This document shows positions 43,534 through 53,258 of a stretch of 64,000 bases of DNA, piece by piece. The translations under genes and the position numbers were made by a program. Position 1 is the stretch's first letter, and each line of letters starts with the position of its first letter. The stretch comes from Clostridiales bacterium (GTDB lineage Bacteria > Bacillota > Clostridia > Christensenellales > Aristaeellaceae). The notes beneath the pieces are model-generated. The model had not been told where the DNA came from, ran no database searches, and saw nothing but the letters and a program-made list of their open reading frames with translations. The DNA is taken from contig SVGU01000001.1 in the NCBI GenBank assembly GCA_015056155.1, positions 31,961 through 95,960 of the forward strand, given 5' to 3'.

Positions 43534-43541
<8 letters not shown>
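42678..43541 (+). CDS. Class I SAM-dependent methyltransferase, RlmI/RlmL-like
   Basis: The 287-residue protein has VLNLFGYTGAATIACAAAGA as SAM-binding motif I, THVDASKGIVQWAKEN as motif II and DGILMDPPSYGRGP as the catalytic DPPxY-like motif IV. This is the layout of bacterial rRNA methyltransferases of the RlmI/YccW class, though the N-terminal PUA domain is missing, so the exact target is open. It overlaps the pseudouridine synthase gene by eight bases and so belongs to an RNA-modification operon with rluA-like and tgt genes. Confidence 0.85.
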
Positions 43542-45431
<1,890 letters not shown>

Positions 45432-45434
45432 TGC

Positions 45435-45476
45435 ATCCCCCCGGTCTGGTTTTTGCTCCGGCCGGGGGATTTCTTC
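45435..45476 (+). terminator. Terminator after tgt
   Basis: ATCCCCCCGG pairs with CCGGGGGAT (one extra base), followed by TTCTTC. Confidence 0.8.
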
Positions 45477-45539
45477 ACAGCAGGACAATGCTTATGGAGT
45501 GTATATGGTGCTAATAGTACGATATTCGAGGTGATACGG

Positions 45540-46436
45540 ATGAAGAAGCTGCTGTTCTTGCTGCTGCTTGTGCTGCTTCCCTGCGCGGCGCTGGCAGATC
45601 TGGAGGTCCACTTTCTCGACGCCGGGCATGGCGTCTGCACGATCCTCCTGTGCGACGGTGAGGTCATGCTCGTTGACGGCGGTCCGGCCAGCAGCAGCGA
45701 CCTGGTCTTCGCCCGCCTCCGCAGCCTCGGCGTGGCTGAGGTGAAATTCGCGGTCGCGACGAATCCGGATGCAGACCATGTCGGCGGCCTGCCCGCGGCG
45801 TTCCATGCCGCACAGGTGCAGACGCTGCTCCTCCCTGTGGAAAGCCACGGCGGGGAGCGCTACCGGGTTCGGACGGACAAGGCGGCGGAGATGGGCGCTG
45901 CGGCGCGCGCGGCCGGGGAGGGGGAAACGCTGGCGCTTGGCGGCGCGGAGGTCACGGTCCTGCGTCAGGAGATGACGCTGTCCCTGCTGGTCCGGTACGG
46001 CGCGCATACCTTCCTGCTGTGCGGCGATGAGGGCAGCCAGGCCGGGCGTGTGCCGCCTGCCGACGTCCTCCGCGTCAGCTATGCCGGCGCGGGCAGCCTG
46101 GGCGAAGTCAAGGGCGCAGCCGGCTCGGCCTATGCGGTCGTCAGCTGTGCGGAGCTCGTGAAGTCGCCGGACCGGGCGTACATGGAGTGGCTCCTGCGCC
46201 GCGATGTGCTACCGCTGTGCACGGACTATGTCGGCGATGTGGTCTTCCGCAGCGACGGGATTGCCCTGACATTCGCGACGGAGACGTACTATGTCGCCAA
46301 CAGGAACAGCAAGGTGTTCCACCGGATGACCTGCAGCTCGGTGGGCAAGATGAAGGAGAGCAACAAGCGCATCGTGTACAGCTGCGAGCAGGCGGAGCTG
46401 CTGGAGTACAGAGGCTGCAAAAACTGCAGCCCGTGA
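45540..46436 (+). CDS. Secreted MBL-fold (ComEC-like) protein with C-terminal Ada-like cysteine domain
   Basis: The 298-residue protein starts with a signal peptide (MKKLLFLLLLVLLPCAALA) and a ComEC-like metallo-beta-lactamase domain (about 20-240). The metal motif reads NPDADHVGG, with Asn where relatives have the first His, so one ligand is lost and activity may be changed. Residues 250-298 (YYVANRNSKVFHRMTCSSV ... CKNCSP) match the small Ada-like zinc domain often found at the end of secreted MBL proteins. ATG at 45540 has GAGGTGA upstream; the ORF-track start would destroy the signal peptide. Substrate unknown; extracellular nuclease or phosphodiesterase activity is possible. Confidence 0.85.
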   Translation: MKKLLFLLLLVLLPCAALADLEVHFLDAGHGVCTILLCDGEVMLVDGGPASSSDLVFARLRSLGVAEVKFAVATNPDADHVGGLPAAFHAAQVQTLLLPVESHGGERYRVRTDKAAEMGAAARAAGEGETLALGGAEVTVLRQEMTLSLLVRYGAHTFLLCGDEGSQAGRVPPADVLRVSYAGAGSLGEVKGAAGSAYAVVSCAELVKSPDRAYMEWLLRRDVLPLCTDYVGDVVFRSDGIALTFATETYYVANRNSKVFHRMTCSSVGKMKESNKRIVYSCEQAELLEYRGCKNCSP

Positions 46437-46464
46437 GCGCGCGTCTTCGCCATGAAAACAGAAA

Positions 46465-46504
46465 AAGCCCGGGATGATCGGCAAAACAGGATCATCCCGG
46501 GCTT
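46465..46504. terminator. Bidirectional terminator between convergent genes
   Basis: AAGCCCGGGATGAT and ATCATCCCGGGCTT form a 14-bp perfect stem between the plus-strand MBL gene and the minus-strand vanZ-like gene. Confidence 0.9.
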
Positions 46505-46507
46505 GGT

Positions 46508-47089
46508 TTATGTTGTCAGGAAATGCGCGTCCATCTCCGGCCAGCGCCTGTGGAGAACCCGCCACGTTCCCGCGCCGAGCATCGACCCGGCGAAGTTGAG
46601 CAGGATGTCGTCCACCTCGAAGTAGCGGTCGATGAACAGCTGCGTGCATTCGATCGCGCAGGTCAGCAGCAGCGCCATCCCCACCATCCTGAGCGGACGG
46701 CGGAACCGCTCCCACAAAAGCGGCAGGCAGAATCCCCACGGCACGAACAGCAGCGTGTTGCCCAGCAGCTGCGTCACGGAGTTGAACTTGTGCAGCGTGC
46801 CCAGCTGCTTCGCGATGGTAGAGAAGGGCGTCAGGCGCAGCTTATCCCCTGTCTGCAGGCGCGTCCATGCGCTCCTGAGCATGCTGACGGGGTTCGCCCA
46901 GTCGCCGTCCAGCGCCAGATACAGCAGCGCCGCCATGAAGGGGATGAACAGCCCCAGTGCGATCTCCCGGGGGAGCGGGCGGCGCTTCCATGGCCGGCGC
47001 AGAAGCAGCCACACAGCCAGCACGATCAGCGCGACAATGATTCCGGCGCGCAGATCCTTCTTGAAGGCGATCAGTGGCCAGTTCTTCAA
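46508..47089 (-). CDS. VanZ-family membrane protein
   Basis: The 193-residue protein has four to five membrane segments and the VanZ pattern: LLGNTLLFVPWGFCLPLLW, ALLLTCAIECTQLFIDRYFEVDDILLNFAGSMLG. VanZ relatives include teicoplanin-resistance proteins, but most have no known role. It begins with TTG in a four-base overlap (TTGA) with metY, and the GGAGG inside metY serves as ribosome binding site. The long ORF in the track is a metY shadow joined to this gene. Confidence 0.9.
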   Translation of the reverse strand: MKNWPLIAFKKDLRAGIIVALIVLAVWLLLRRPWKRRPLPREIALGLFIPFMAALLYLALDGDWANPVSMLRSAWTRLQTGDKLRLTPFSTIAKQLGTLHKFNSVTQLLGNTLLFVPWGFCLPLLWERFRRPLRMVGMALLLTCAIECTQLFIDRYFEVDDILLNFAGSMLGAGTWRVLHRRWPEMDAHFLTT

Positions 47090-48378
47090 GCGTTGAGCGC
47101 CTCCAGCGCCTGCGCGATATCGGCGATCAGGTCCTCCTTGCCCTCCAGACCGCAGGAAACGCGCACCAGACCGGCAGGGATGCCCGCCGCGGCCAGCTGC
47201 TCCTCGCTCATCTGGCGGTGCGTGGAGGTCGCGGGGTTCAGGCAGCAGGTGCGGGCGTCGGCCACGTGGGTCTCGATGGCGGCCAGCTTCAGGTGCTTCA
47301 TGAAGGTCTCCGCCGCCGCGCGGCCGCCCTTGAGCTCGAAGGAAACGACACCGCAGCCGCCCTCGGGCATGTACTTCATGGCGAGGTCGTGGTACTTGTC
47401 GCCGGGCAGGTGGGGGAAGGAGACCGCCTTGACCGCCGGGTGCTCCTTGAGGAAGGAGGCGACCGCCAGACCGTTCTCGCAGTGGCGGGGCATGCGGACG
47501 TGCAGGCTTTCCAGGCCGAGGTTGAGGTAGAAGGCGTGCTGGGGGCTCTGGATGCAGCCCAGATCGCGCATCAGCTGGCTGGTGCACTTGGTGATGAAGG
47601 CGCCCTCCTTGCCGAACTTCTCCGCGTAGGTGATGCCGTGGTAGCTCTCGTCCGGGGTGCACAGGCCGGGGTACTTGTTCGCGTGGGCCATCCAGTCGAA
47701 CCGGCCGGAGTCGATGATCGCGCCGCCCACCGCCACGCCGTGGCCGTCCATGTACTTGGTGGTGGAGTGGGTCACGATGTCCGCGCCCCATTCGATCGGG
47801 CGGCAGTTGACCGGGGTGGGGAAGGTGTTGTCGATGATCAGCGGCACGCCATGGCGGTGCGCCGCATCGGCGAACTTCTCGATGTCCAGCACGGTCAACG
47901 CGGGGTTGGCGATGGTCTCGCCGAACATGGCGCGGGTGTTGGGCTTGAAGGCCGCGTCCAGCTCCTCGGCGGTGGCGTCCGGGGAAACGAAGGTGGACTC
48001 GATGCCCATCTTGCTCAGGGTGACGCTGATGAGGTTGAAGGTGCCGCCGTAGATGGAGGAGGAAGCGACGATGTGGTCGCCGGCGTTGCAGATGTTGAAC
48101 AGGGCGAAGAAGTTGGCCGCCTGACCGGAGGAGGTCAGCATGGCGGCGGTACCGCCCTCGAGCGCGGCGAGCTTGGCCGCGACATAATCATTGGTGGGGT
48201 TCTGCAGGCGGGTATAGAAGTAGCCGGAGGCTTCGAGGTCGAAGAGCTTGCCCATGTCCTCGGAGGTAGCATACTTGAAGGTGGTGGACTGAACGATCGG
48301 AATCTGACGGGGTTCGCCATTACCGGGCGTATAGCCTGCCTGCACACAACGGGTATCAATAGAAGCCACAACAATCAT
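47086..48378 (-). CDS. metY: O-acetylhomoserine sulfhydrylase
   Basis: The 430-residue PLP enzyme belongs to the Cys/Met metabolism family. SSSIYGGTFNLI, IDNTFPTPVNCRPIEWGADIV and THSTTKYMDGHG (Schiff-base Lys) are typical of O-acetylhomoserine sulfhydrylases, as is the length. It makes homocysteine from O-acetylhomoserine and sulfide in methionine synthesis. The ATG at 48378 is directly abutted by AAAGG. GTG at 48369, eight bases after AGGA, may be the real start. It heads a two-gene operon with the vanZ-like gene. The leader from the promoter at 48642 is long and holds a double-hairpin repeat; no SAM riboswitch motif is seen. Confidence 0.93.
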   Translation of the reverse strand: MIVVASIDTRCVQAGYTPGNGEPRQIPIVQSTTFKYATSEDMGKLFDLEASGYFYTRLQNPTNDYVAAKLAALEGGTAAMLTSSGQAANFFALFNICNAGDHIVASSSIYGGTFNLISVTLSKMGIESTFVSPDATAEELDAAFKPNTRAMFGETIANPALTVLDIEKFADAAHRHGVPLIIDNTFPTPVNCRPIEWGADIVTHSTTKYMDGHGVAVGGAIIDSGRFDWMAHANKYPGLCTPDESYHGITYAEKFGKEGAFITKCTSQLMRDLGCIQSPQHAFYLNLGLESLHVRMPRHCENGLAVASFLKEHPAVKAVSFPHLPGDKYHDLAMKYMPEGGCGVVSFELKGGRAAAETFMKHLKLAAIETHVADARTCCLNPATSTHRQMSEEQLAAAGIPAGLVRVSCGLEGKEDLIADIAQALEALNA

Positions 48379-48414
48379 CCTTTCAAAGTCAATCAACAAG
48401 AAAGCAGAAAAAAA

Positions 48415-48470
48415 GGGTGTCGAGAGGGCCGATGGCCCTTCGCGGGGTCAAGGGGCAGCGCCCCTTGCCG
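48415..48470 (+). repeat. Dispersed double-hairpin intergenic repeat, copy D
   Basis: GGGTGTCGAGA is followed by GGGCC-gat-GGCCC and CAAGGGGC-agc-GCCCCTTG. The stems differ from copies B and C yet stay paired. It lies in the metY leader, in the opposite orientation to metY. Confidence 0.75.
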
Positions 48471-48509
48471 TCGGAGACCTCCCGTCCGCAGACGAAAAAA
48501 TCATGCGCC

Positions 48510-48535
48510 TTTTCCGAATCCCCGGATTCGGAAAA
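48510..48535. repeat. Perfect 26-bp inverted repeat in the metY leader
   Basis: TTTTCCGAATCC and GGATTCGGAAAA are separated by two bases. It could act as a terminator-like hairpin or attenuator part. Confidence 0.55.
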
Positions 48536-48641
48536 CAGCCGCTCACCCCCAAAGGAAAAGACCAAAAGAGAAAGCCACAAAAGAGGAATGCCGAAAAGCG
48601 CCCCAAAACGCGAGCGCAAATCACAATCCAGAATCCCTCAA

Positions 48642-48670
48642 AGTATAGCACGCCGGAAAAACCATGTCAA
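48642..48670 (-). promoter_or_regulatory. metY promoter with embedded dyad
   Basis: On the minus strand TTGACA, 17 bases and TATACT. The inverted repeat GCACGCCGGA-n13-TCCGGCGTGC (48648-48680) covers the spacer and the region upstream of the -35. It could serve as an operator or as the sirtuin terminator. Confidence 0.7.
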
Positions 48671-48711
48671 TCCGGCGTGCAGGATGTACTGAATTGAGAA
48701 CAAAAGAGCGG

Positions 48712-49446
48712 TCAGTCCTCCCCGGAAACCGGCGTAGCGCGCAGATGGGAAAACACCTTCCCCACGCTGTCATGCAGCACCAGGTCGGCGGAAGTGTCCA
48801 TGGGCGTCGCGTCCCGGTTGACCAGCACCAGATGCCGTCCGCGGAAGTACCGCACCAGCCCCGCCGCCGGATAGACCGTCAGGGACGTTCCGGCGATGAT
48901 CATCGCGTCCGCCTGCCGGATGTGGTGCACGGCGGAGGACAGCACGTCGTCGTCCAGCCCCTCCTCGTACAAGACGACCTCCGGCTTGATCAGCCCGCCG
49001 CAGCGGCATTTCGGCACGCCCGCGCTGTCCCGGATGAACTCCGGCGGATAGAACGCGGCACATTTCAGGCACCGGTTGCGGTGGATGGAGCCGTGCAGCT
49101 CCAGAACGGTCCGGCTCCCTGCTTTTTGATGCAGCCCGTCGATGTTCTGCGTCACGATGGCGCTCAGGCGGCCTGCCTGCTCCAGCTGGGCGAGGAAGCG
49201 GTGCGCGGCGTTCGGCTGCGCGTCCAGAGGAAGCATCTTGTCCCGGTAGAAGCGATAGAACTCCTCCGTCCGCCGGTGGAAGAAGGTCGCGGAAAGGATC
49301 TCCTCCGGCGGCCAGTCGTACCGCTGATGGTACAGCCCGTCCACGCTGCGGAAATCGGGAATCCCCGACTCGGTACTCACGCCCGCGCCGCCGAAAAAGA
49401 CGATGCGCCGTGAATCGTCAATGATCTGCTGAAGCTCCTCGTACAC
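48712..49446 (-). CDS. Sirtuin, NAD-dependent protein deacylase
   Basis: The 244-residue protein carries all sirtuin motifs: GAGVSTESGIPDFRS (NAD), TQNIDGLHQKAG, LHGS with the catalytic His, and a four-Cys zinc site (CLKC and CRCGG). KPEVVLYEE and GTSLTVYPAAG complete the NAD pocket. It removes acetyl or other acyl groups from lysines, making nicotinamide and O-acyl-ADP-ribose. I use the GTG at 49446 because GAGGGAGGT stands in front of it; the longer ORF would start in the DnaA-box region. Confidence 0.94.
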   Translation of the reverse strand: MYEELQQIIDDSRRIVFFGGAGVSTESGIPDFRSVDGLYHQRYDWPPEEILSATFFHRRTEEFYRFYRDKMLPLDAQPNAAHRFLAQLEQAGRLSAIVTQNIDGLHQKAGSRTVLELHGSIHRNRCLKCAAFYPPEFIRDSAGVPKCRCGGLIKPEVVLYEEGLDDDVLSSAVHHIRQADAMIIAGTSLTVYPAAGLVRYFRGRHLVLVNRDATPMDTSADLVLHDSVGKVFSHLRATPVSGED

Positions 49447-49481
49447 GCGATGACCTCCCTCGTTCGTACGGTCGATGAATG

Positions 49482-49748
49482 TTATCCACAACGCCTGTGG
49501 CAAACTTTGTGGATAACCTGTGGATGTTCGCCTAATTTGTCATCCACAGCGCCACTTATCCACAGGATTCCGCTGATTTCTGCGCCAGAATGCGGCATGT
49601 GCAGCGAAAAATGTCCGATGTGGGCTGTTTACAATTGTTAAATGGACATCCGCCTGGGATGGGTTATCCACAGGGAAATGCGAACACGCCGCCGGAATAA
49701 TCCACAGTATCCACAGGTTATCCACAACTATGCACCGCATTATCCCCA
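49482..49748. other. Cluster of DnaA boxes, candidate oriC or DnaA-titration region
   Basis: Perfect TTATCCACA 9-mers occur at 49482, 49556, 49664 and 49718, and the complement TGTGGATAA at 49508. Near matches are at 49519, 49540, 49698, 49707 and 49740. A more AT-rich stretch (TGTTTACAATTGTTAAATGG, 49626-49645) lies in the middle. The whole intergenic gap between the sirtuin and mnmE (361 bases) contains nothing else. Ten boxes in 270 bases is far above chance. Confidence 0.85.
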
Positions 49749-49807
49749 ATGAGGGGCGAAAATTGCCGGAGAAATCCTGTGGAATGTTCGGAAATCTGGT
49801 CGAAGCA

Positions 49808-51160
49808 TCACTTGCCGACGCAGAACATGCCGAACACCCGGTCCAGCAGGCGCTCCTCGACCTCGTCGCCGGTGATCTCCGCCAGGGCGAGCTGGGCAGA
49901 CTGCAGGTCGATGGAAGCCATGTCCACGGAGAGCATTCCGGCGGTTTCAGCAGCCTGGCGAAGGTGGCGCGCGGCGCGGCGTGCAGCCTCCACATGGCGC
50001 GGCTGGGTCAGGGCGAGGCGGTCGCTGACGGCGGCCTGTTCGGCGAGGTACTGCTTGAGCGGCGCGAGGCTTCCCGCGTCCGCCGCGCTGACCACCATGA
50101 CGGGCGCGTCCGGCAGCAGCGGAGCGACGTCCTTCGGCCCGATGGCGGCGGGCAGGTCAGCCTTGTTCAGCACGACGGCGCAGTTCCGCCCGGCGAGGGC
50201 AGCCAGCAGGGCGTGGTCGTCCCCGTCGGGGGCGCGGCTGGCGTCCAGGACGGCCAGCACCACGTCCGCCTCCTCCATCGCGCGGCGTGCGCGCTGAACG
50301 CCCAGCTGCTCCACCGGGTCGTCCGTGGCGTGGAGCCCGGCGGTGTCCGTCAGGTGGACGACGCTGCCGCCCAGCAGCACCTCGCCCGTTACCATGTCGC
50401 GGGTCGTGCCGGGGATGGGGGTGACGATCGCGCGCTCCTCGCCCAGCAGGGCGTTGAGGAGGCTCGATTTGCCGACGTTGGGCTGTCCGCACAGGGCGAC
50501 GCGCAGGCCGCTTTGCAGGATGCGGGCGGAGCGCTCGTCGCAGGCGGCGTCCAGCTCGTCCGCCAGCGCAGCGGCGCGGGGGATCAGGTCGGAAGCGGCT
50601 TCCTCCTCGGAGATCTCCTCCGGATAGTCGATGCATGCCGCCACGCCCGCCTGCAGCTCGTAGAGCGTATCCGCCGCTTTGCGGATGAACCCGGAGGCGC
50701 CGCCGTCCAGCTGGCGCATGGCCGCGCGGTGGCTCTGCTCGCCCTGCGCGGCGATGAGCGCCATCACGGCCTCCGCCTGGCTCAGGTCGATGCGCCCGTT
50801 GAGGAAGGCGCGGCGGGTGAACTCGCCCGGCTCGGCCAGACGCGCGCCCTCCCGCAGGCAAAGGGCCAGCACCCGCTGGCTCAGGTACGCGCCGCCGTGC
50901 AGCTGCAGCTCCGCCACGTCCTCCCGCGTGTAGGAGCGGGGCGCGCGCATGAGCACCGCCATGCACTCGTCGATGCGGTGTTCGCCGTCCATGACATGGC
51001 CGTAGACGAGCATGTGGCTCGTCAGGGGCAGCGCCTGCTTGCCGGCGGGCCGGAACACGCGCAGCAGGATCGCCTCCGCCTCCGGGCCGCTCAGGCGCAC
51101 GATGGCGACGCCGCCCTGTCCCGGCGCAGTCGCGATGGCGGCAATGGTATCGTTGATCAC
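49808..51160 (-). CDS. mnmE: tRNA modification GTPase MnmE
   Basis: The 450-residue protein has the N-terminal folate-binding domain (1-120), a helical domain, and an inserted GTPase with GQPNVGKSS (G1), TPIPGTTRD (G2), DTAG (G3) and NKAD (G4). It ends with the invariant CVGK, whose Cys takes part in catalysis. With MnmG it adds carboxymethylaminomethyl groups to U34 of certain tRNAs. The start is GTG at 51160, preceded by GGAGGAAT and overlapping the phosphoesterase stop (GTGA). mnmE is often close to the replication origin in Bacillota, which is of interest given the DnaA boxes after it. Confidence 0.97.
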   Translation of the reverse strand: MINDTIAAIATAPGQGGVAIVRLSGPEAEAILLRVFRPAGKQALPLTSHMLVYGHVMDGEHRIDECMAVLMRAPRSYTREDVAELQLHGGAYLSQRVLALCLREGARLAEPGEFTRRAFLNGRIDLSQAEAVMALIAAQGEQSHRAAMRQLDGGASGFIRKAADTLYELQAGVAACIDYPEEISEEEAASDLIPRAAALADELDAACDERSARILQSGLRVALCGQPNVGKSSLLNALLGEERAIVTPIPGTTRDMVTGEVLLGGSVVHLTDTAGLHATDDPVEQLGVQRARRAMEEADVVLAVLDASRAPDGDDHALLAALAGRNCAVVLNKADLPAAIGPKDVAPLLPDAPVMVVSAADAGSLAPLKQYLAEQAAVSDRLALTQPRHVEAARRAARHLRQAAETAGMLSVDMASIDLQSAQLALAEITGDEVEERLLDRVFGMFCVGK

Positions 51161-52005
51161 AGTGATTCCTCCATATGGGACCAGTATTCCCCGCTGGTCA
51201 TCTTTTCCGCCCATGGGTAGCTGCGGTCGGCGAGCTTCCAGGCCGCCTCATCACCGAAGGAGAGGCCGTTTTCCGCCGCGACCCGCTGCACATGGCGCAT
51301 CAGCTTCAGCACGCCCTGATATTCCGCCGTCAGCAGCACCCTTGCGCACGCGCGGCAGATCTCCGGCGCAGCCTTGCACATGCCGGTGTCGATGAAGGCG
51401 CGCAGCGTCCGGCGGACGTCGTAGGGGACCAAATGCCGCGTCAGGCGCATCGCCCCGCCGTCCGTCTCGAGCACCGCGAAGGGCGCAGCCGCGCCGACGC
51501 CGTCCTCCGCCATCCCGACGCTGCCGGGGTTGAAGGCCCGACGGCCGCCGTGGGTCACGTCCCACTGGTGATGGTTGTGCCCGGAGAGCAGCAGCGTCAC
51601 GCCCTCCGGCAGCGTCTCCAGCACCGCTGGCAGCTCCGGCGGCTGCACCAGATGATAGGGCGCGCCGGGGGTGCCGTGGGTGAAGAGCACCCCGTCCCGG
51701 CGAAGATCCGTGGGCAGACGCAGGTCGATCCCCGCCATCTGCGCCGCCGTCCAGCGCACGGGCGCCCAGTTGTACGCGTCAAATTCGCTGTCCGCGGGCC
51801 GGGTGAGGCGCTCCTCGTGGTTCCCCAGCAGCATCACCGCGCCCAGCGACGCAAGCCGCTGATGGACCTCGCGGCTTTGCGCGCAGAAGCTGACATGATC
51901 CCCCAGGGACACGATCCCGTCGCAGGCCTGCGCCTCCGCCGTGGCCAGCACCGCCTCCAGCGCGGGGAGATTGCCGTGGATGTCCGACACGATCAGCGTC
52001 CGCAT
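51157..52005 (-). CDS. Metallophosphoesterase, YfcE/calcineurin-like
   Basis: The 282-residue protein has the metallophosphoesterase motifs LIVSDIHGNLPALEAV, GIVSLGDHV, MLLGNHE and LLLSGHNHHQWD, which bind two metals and hydrolyse phosphodiesters or monoesters. NPGSVGM follows as in many members. The C-terminal 90 residues are an extra helical region. ATG at 52005 follows AGGAAG. It is the first gene of an operon with mnmE. The substrate is not predictable. Confidence 0.9.
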   Translation of the reverse strand: MRTLIVSDIHGNLPALEAVLATAEAQACDGIVSLGDHVSFCAQSREVHQRLASLGAVMLLGNHEERLTRPADSEFDAYNWAPVRWTAAQMAGIDLRLPTDLRRDGVLFTHGTPGAPYHLVQPPELPAVLETLPEGVTLLLSGHNHHQWDVTHGGRRAFNPGSVGMAEDGVGAAAPFAVLETDGGAMRLTRHLVPYDVRRTLRAFIDTGMCKAAPEICRACARVLLTAEYQGVLKLMRHVQRVAAENGLSFGDEAAWKLADRSYPWAEKMTSGEYWSHMEESL

Positions 52006-52038
52006 GCCGCCCACTTCCTTTCATATTTCATATCCTTC

Positions 52039-52066
52039 ATTATACCATGCCCCGCGCGGAAAGCAA
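52039..52066 (-). promoter_or_regulatory. Promoter of the phosphoesterase-mnmE operon
   Basis: On the minus strand TTGCTT, 16 bases and TATAAT. Confidence 0.6.
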
Positions 52067-52075
52067 GCGTTCGGC

Positions 52076-52115
52076 CAAAAAGCAGAAAAGGCCGCCCGGC
52101 GCTGGGCCGGACGGC
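52076..52115 (-). terminator. Terminator at the end of the phage late operon
   Basis: On the minus strand GCCGTCCGGC and GCCGGGCGGC form a stem followed by CTTTTCTGCTTTTT. Confidence 0.8.
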
Positions 52116-52125
52116 ATGGGTTGGG

Positions 52126-52362
52126 TCAGTATTCCATGGCGCGGGCGGAGTCTGCTGCGCCTTCGGTCGTGGGGTCGATCACCACGCCCAGGCCGCTCAG
52201 CAGCGTCAGCACGGCAGTCACCAGCTGCATCACCGCGTCCTCCGTCACCGAGGGGACGACGTCCAGCATGGCCAGCACGTCAAAGGCGAATGCGCACACC
52301 GTCGCGGCCATGGTCATCAGCCAGACCCGGTTGCGGAAACGTACCTTCCAGTTGATCTTCAT
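52126..52362 (-). CDS. Phage holin, phiLC3 type
   Basis: The 78-residue protein begins MKINWKVRFRNRVWLMTM, the hallmark of phiLC3-like holins. It has two membrane segments (about 10-32 and 38-62) and a polar tail. Holins form pores at a set time so that the endolysin can reach the wall. It is the last gene of the late operon, with GAAAGGAGG upstream, and a terminator follows. Confidence 0.93.
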   Translation of the reverse strand: MKINWKVRFRNRVWLMTMAATVCAFAFDVLAMLDVVPSVTEDAVMQLVTAVLTLLSGLGVVIDPTTEGAADSARAMEY

Positions 52363-52384
52363 CGTGTTCCTCCTTTCTGTTGCC

Positions 52385-52609
52385 TCATGGCTTGTGGTAT
52401 TCCTTCAGGTCGCGCACCTCGTGCTCCATTTCGGTCATCCGCCCCTCCAGGCGGAAGGTGCGCTCGATCACCTGATTGTGCTTCCCGACCTGCTCCTCCA
52501 GGCGCTTGAGCCGGTAGGCGGTCAGGGACGAGGTGGCCATCACGCCGCCAAGGCTCCCCAGCAGCGTGCATGCGCCGGAGATCACGGCCACCAGGATCGC
52601 CTCACTCAC
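52385..52609 (-). CDS. Small membrane protein with coiled coil, lysis-module partner
   Basis: The 74-residue protein has one N-terminal membrane segment (AILVAVISGACTLLGSLGGVM) and then a charged helix likely to form a coiled coil (YRLKRLEEQVGKHNQVIERTFRLEGRMTEMEHEVRDL). It lies between endolysin and holin. XhlA-type proteins have the opposite order (coiled coil, then membrane), so it is not clearly that family. The GTG at 52609 is used: GGAGGT is eight bases upstream, and the gene overlaps the endolysin end by eight bases. Confidence 0.8.
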   Translation of the reverse strand: MSEAILVAVISGACTLLGSLGGVMATSSLTAYRLKRLEEQVGKHNQVIERTFRLEGRMTEMEHEVRDLKEYHKP

Positions 52610-53258
52610 AGCCTTCACCTCCCAGCGCCGCCCAGGTCTTCGGGCCGACGATCCCGTCGCGCTCCAGGCCGCAGCGGCTCTGATAGGTCTTCACGCAGTT
52701 TTCCGTGATGTATCCGAAGATGCCGTCGATCTCCAGCTCGTACCCTTCGTCGCGCAGCGCGCGCTGGAGCGCCTTGACGTCGCTGCCCCGGCTCCCGCGC
52801 CGCAGGCAGGCGCTCACGGGCAGCCGCTCCGCGCCGGACTCCATATCCACCGCCGACAGCACGCCCCAGTACTGCCATTTGCCGAGCTTGCTGTCGGCCC
52901 GGACGCGCATGCCGTCGGTGGATGCGTGGACGATGCGGAGGGGATCGACACCCGTGACCAGCCCGATGTGGCAGAAGTCGCCGAGGTCGTCGGAGAATTT
53001 CTCCGGGGTCTTTTCCTTCCATTTGAAGACGGCCATGCCGGGGCGAAGGTCGCCTACGGAGAGGATCAGCCCCTTTGCGAAGAGATATTTGCGCCAGATG
53101 GTGTTGCTGCCGTGGTAGATGCGTGCGCCCTGGCGGCGGTATGCGCGCACGAACATGCCGGAGCAGTCGATCCCCCGCTCGTCGTTGGAGCCGGGGGACA
53201 CATAGGGCCAGCCGATGCAGGCCTCGAAATCAGCGATCAGCTGCTGAAGATCAAGCAT
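52602..53258 (-). CDS. Endolysin: NlpC/P60-type peptidase with peptidoglycan-binding domain
   Basis: The 218-residue protein has an N-terminal NlpC/P60 cysteine peptidase with the nucleophile in GIDCSGMFVRAYR (Cys near 32) and the His in HIGLVTG (near 97). The C-terminal domain (about 150-215) is a PG_binding_1 repeat with VKALQRALRDEGYELEIDGIFG and ending GIVGPKTWAAL. It would cut peptide bonds in peptidoglycan at lysis. No signal peptide is present, so release depends on the holin. ATG at 53258 follows GGGAGGTG and overlaps a 13-codon upstream ORF. Confidence 0.92.
   Translation of the reverse strand: MLDLQQLIADFEACIGWPYVSPGSNDERGIDCSGMFVRAYRRQGARIYHGSNTIWRKYLFAKGLILSVGDLRPGMAVFKWKEKTPEKFSDDLGDFCHIGLVTGVDPLRIVHASTDGMRVRADSKLGKWQYWGVLSAVDMESGAERLPVSACLRRGSRGSDVKALQRALRDEGYELEIDGIFGYITENCVKTYQSRCGLERDGIVGPKTWAALGGEGCE

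Noticed and set aside
47074-48648. 524-codon plus-strand frame opposite metY
   Set aside because: Shadow of metY and its leader. No ribosome site, and the composition is Gly/Val/Ala/Asp repeats.
48379-48711. SAM riboswitch before metY
   Set aside because: No match to the conserved SAM-I core is seen on the minus strand; only inverted repeats are present.
49447-49807. Possible plasmid-type iterons
   Set aside because: The 9-mers match the DnaA box exactly and are in both orientations with uneven spacing. No Rep gene is near, so DnaA boxes are the better reading.
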